Below, one piece after another: positions 62,904 through 64,000 of a DNA stretch of 64,000 nucleotides. The translations under genes were made by a program, and so were the position numbers. The notes below the pieces were generated by a model. The model saw only the letters and a program-made list of their open reading frames with translations, was not told where the DNA came from and searched no databases. Origin of the DNA: Luteitalea pratensis (lineage in GTDB: Bacteria > Acidobacteriota > Vicinamibacteria > Vicinamibacterales > Vicinamibacteraceae); the NCBI RefSeq assembly GCF_001618865.1, contig NZ_CP015136.1, forward strand, positions 2,887,001 to 2,951,000. Reading direction: 5' to 3'. Every line of letters starts with the position of its first letter. Positions within the stretch are counted from its first letter, which is position 1.

Positions 62904-64000
62904 TCATCGTCCCGAAGACGTGACACGTCGCCGCACCTCGTCGAGGAAGTTCAGCACCAGCGTCACCTGCTGCTGCGCCGGTTGCGGCGCGTCGGCCGAG
63001 AGCACGGCGGCGACGCGCTTGCCGTCCGGCGCCAGATCGAACGACGGGACCCCGAGGTTGTGCAGGCGCCGGTCGGACCACACCCGTGGCCGTCCCGCGA
63101 CAAACGCTCCATCTGTCACCGTGTAGGGCACGACCATCAGGCGAAGGTCCTCCCTGCGGTAGAAGAGTTCGTTCGCGCTGCGCGACCACACAGGATGCAT
63201 GCCGCCAGCAGTCGAGATGACCCACTGCCGGCCCGTATCGGGGAAGCCGCGCACGTAGATTTCTATCCGTCCCGAGTCGGCCGCCATGAGCGCCATCCAG
63301 CGCCCGTCCGGCGAGAAGGCCGGAAGCGGGCTGTTCCATTTCCAGTTCCGATATGCCAGGGATTCAGCGAGGCGCAACCGGCCGGTGCTGACGTCGACTG
63401 CCGCAGTCTGGATGAGGCTGCCGCTGCCGGGCAGGATGTCGAAGAAGGCGAAGACCTTGCCGTCCGGCGAGAACGAACCGGGAAACTGCTGGCCCTGCTG
63501 GCGTGCCGTCAAGGGCTCGGCCGGACTCGCGCCATCGGCGCGCCTCCAGAACAACCGACCAGAGGATTGGAAGACCACGTACTGTCCATCCGGACTCCAG
63601 ACGGGATCGCTGTGCACGCCCGATCCCTCGGTGAGCTTCGTGCGCGTCCCTCGCTGCCAGTCGTACACCAAGATGTCCGAGGTCGCTCCCTCGTTCAACT
63701 CGAACGCGACGCGGCTGCCGTCAGGCGACACGCGAGGGAACTGGTAGAACGCCGGCTCGAGACCCATCGATTCGGTCCGTCCCGTGCTGTCCAGCCATTC
63801 GAGGACCCGCAGTCCGCTCGTCGCGCCGCGCCGGTAGACCATGGTGCCGTCCGATGACATGTCGATCTGCGCCGATCCGAACTCGGGCGCGGCGGCGATC
63901 CCCTCGAGCACCGCGACCGCATCACCGCGCACTTCAAGTCGGTCGAGGTCGAACGGCACTGCGTACAGTGTGCCCTTCGACACGTATGCGAGGTGCCCGG
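62904..64000 (-). CDS. C-terminal TolB-like propeller of a larger protein, probably a serine/threonine kinase (N-terminus beyond window)
   Basis: About 365 residues of TolB/WD40 propeller enter from the right edge: LAYVSKGTLYAVPFD, IDMSSDGTMVYRRG, RVSPDGSRVAFELN, VWSPDGQYVVFQSSG, SFSPDGKVFAFFD, AFSPDGRWMALMAAD. It ends NFLDEVRRRVTSSGR. The same arrangement follows the kinase in the broken gene at 14-16.9 kb, so an N-terminal kinase outside the window is likely. No stop or frameshift is seen within the visible part. Divergent orientation relative to any gene further right is unknown. Confidence 0.75.
   Translation of the reverse strand, partial: GHLAYVSKGTLYAVPFDLDRLEVRGDAVAVLEGIAAAPEFGSAQIDMSSDGTMVYRRGATSGLRVLEWLDSTGRTESMGLEPAFYQFPRVSPDGSRVAFELNEGATSDILVYDWQRGTRTKLTEGSGVHSDPVWSPDGQYVVFQSSGRLFWRRADGASPAEPLTARQQGQQFPGSFSPDGKVFAFFDILPGSGSLIQTAAVDVSTGRLRLAESLAYRNWKWNSPLPAFSPDGRWMALMAADSGRIEIYVRGFPDTGRQWVISTAGGMHPVWSRSANELFYRREDLRLMVVPYTVTDGAFVAGRPRVWSDRRLHNLGVPSFDLAPDGKRVAAVLSADAPQPAQQQVTLVLNFLDEVRRRVTSSGR

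Noticed and set aside
1-64000. CRISPR arrays, rRNA, tRNA, replication origin
   Set aside because: No regularly spaced repeats, conserved rRNA blocks, complete tRNA cloverleaf or DnaA-box cluster could be found by reading.

Overview
The window is a 64 kb piece of a GC-rich bacterial chromosome with no rRNA, tRNA or CRISPR array that I can see. The gene content suggests Acidobacteriota, most likely the Vicinamibacteria side (Luteitalea/Vicinamibacter-like). The pointers are an Oar-like TonB-dependent receptor with an N-terminal carboxypeptidase-regulatory domain, several ECF sigma factor + serine/threonine kinase pairs, kinases with TPR or TolB-propeller C-termini, a PadR regulator, and many exported small-domain proteins. 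The taxonomic call is an inference from gene families; no marker gene is present.

Layout. 0-13 kb: a receptor cut by the left edge, a YdcF/ElyC-like protein, a beta-helix exoprotein, a kinase with a DUF1569 protein behind it, a SpoIIE-type phosphatase, and small lipoproteins. 13-20 kb: a decayed stretch with a sigma factor lacking a start and carrying an in-frame TAG, its partner kinase/TolB gene with two frameshifts, a di-haem peroxidase fragment, and a glycan-related beta-propeller gene with two insertions. 20-33 kb: exported enzymes and hydrolases (ThuA-like, class C beta-lactamase fold, glucoamylase-like, VOC, SnoaL, GH43), one complete IS1182-type element, and a YCF48 propeller/phospholipase D/dodecin run. 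34-39 kb: a RES-like gene, a 348-bp duplicated piece of the ThuA gene, two more frameshifted genes, a TIM-barrel isomerase and a two-CxxCH cytochrome. 39.7-43.2 kb: a tightly overlapping operon of ECF sigma, kinase and globin. 45.4-48.6 kb: a graveyard of mobile-element pieces (DUF4268 remnant, IS630 tail, solitary IS1182 end, IS21 istB tail) around a membrane protein and an aminoglycoside-phosphotransferase-fold gene.

49-56.5 kb is the most accessory-looking block. It holds a subtilisin-family protease, an alpha/beta hydrolase, a GH19 lysozyme/chitinase with an unknown partner, a subtilase that has lost its whole catalytic core, a TIR/deoxyribosyltransferase-like protein with a TRAFs-binding (TPR-S-like) C-terminus, and a broken subtilase tail. 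It resembles the protease/NAD-or-nucleotide-enzyme modules of bacterial conflict islands. It is my best candidate for an undescribed system, but much of it may be decaying.

56.6-62 kb is a clean nitric oxide reductase operon on the minus strand: a small membrane peptide, norC with two haem domains, norB, norQ and norD. A globin lies 17 kb away under its own sigma/kinase. The right edge cuts another kinase/TolB gene.

At least seven lesions occur in otherwise well-conserved genes, several in short homopolymers. Either this lineage is shedding regulators and exoenzymes here, or the assembly carries residual indel errors. Read data would decide.
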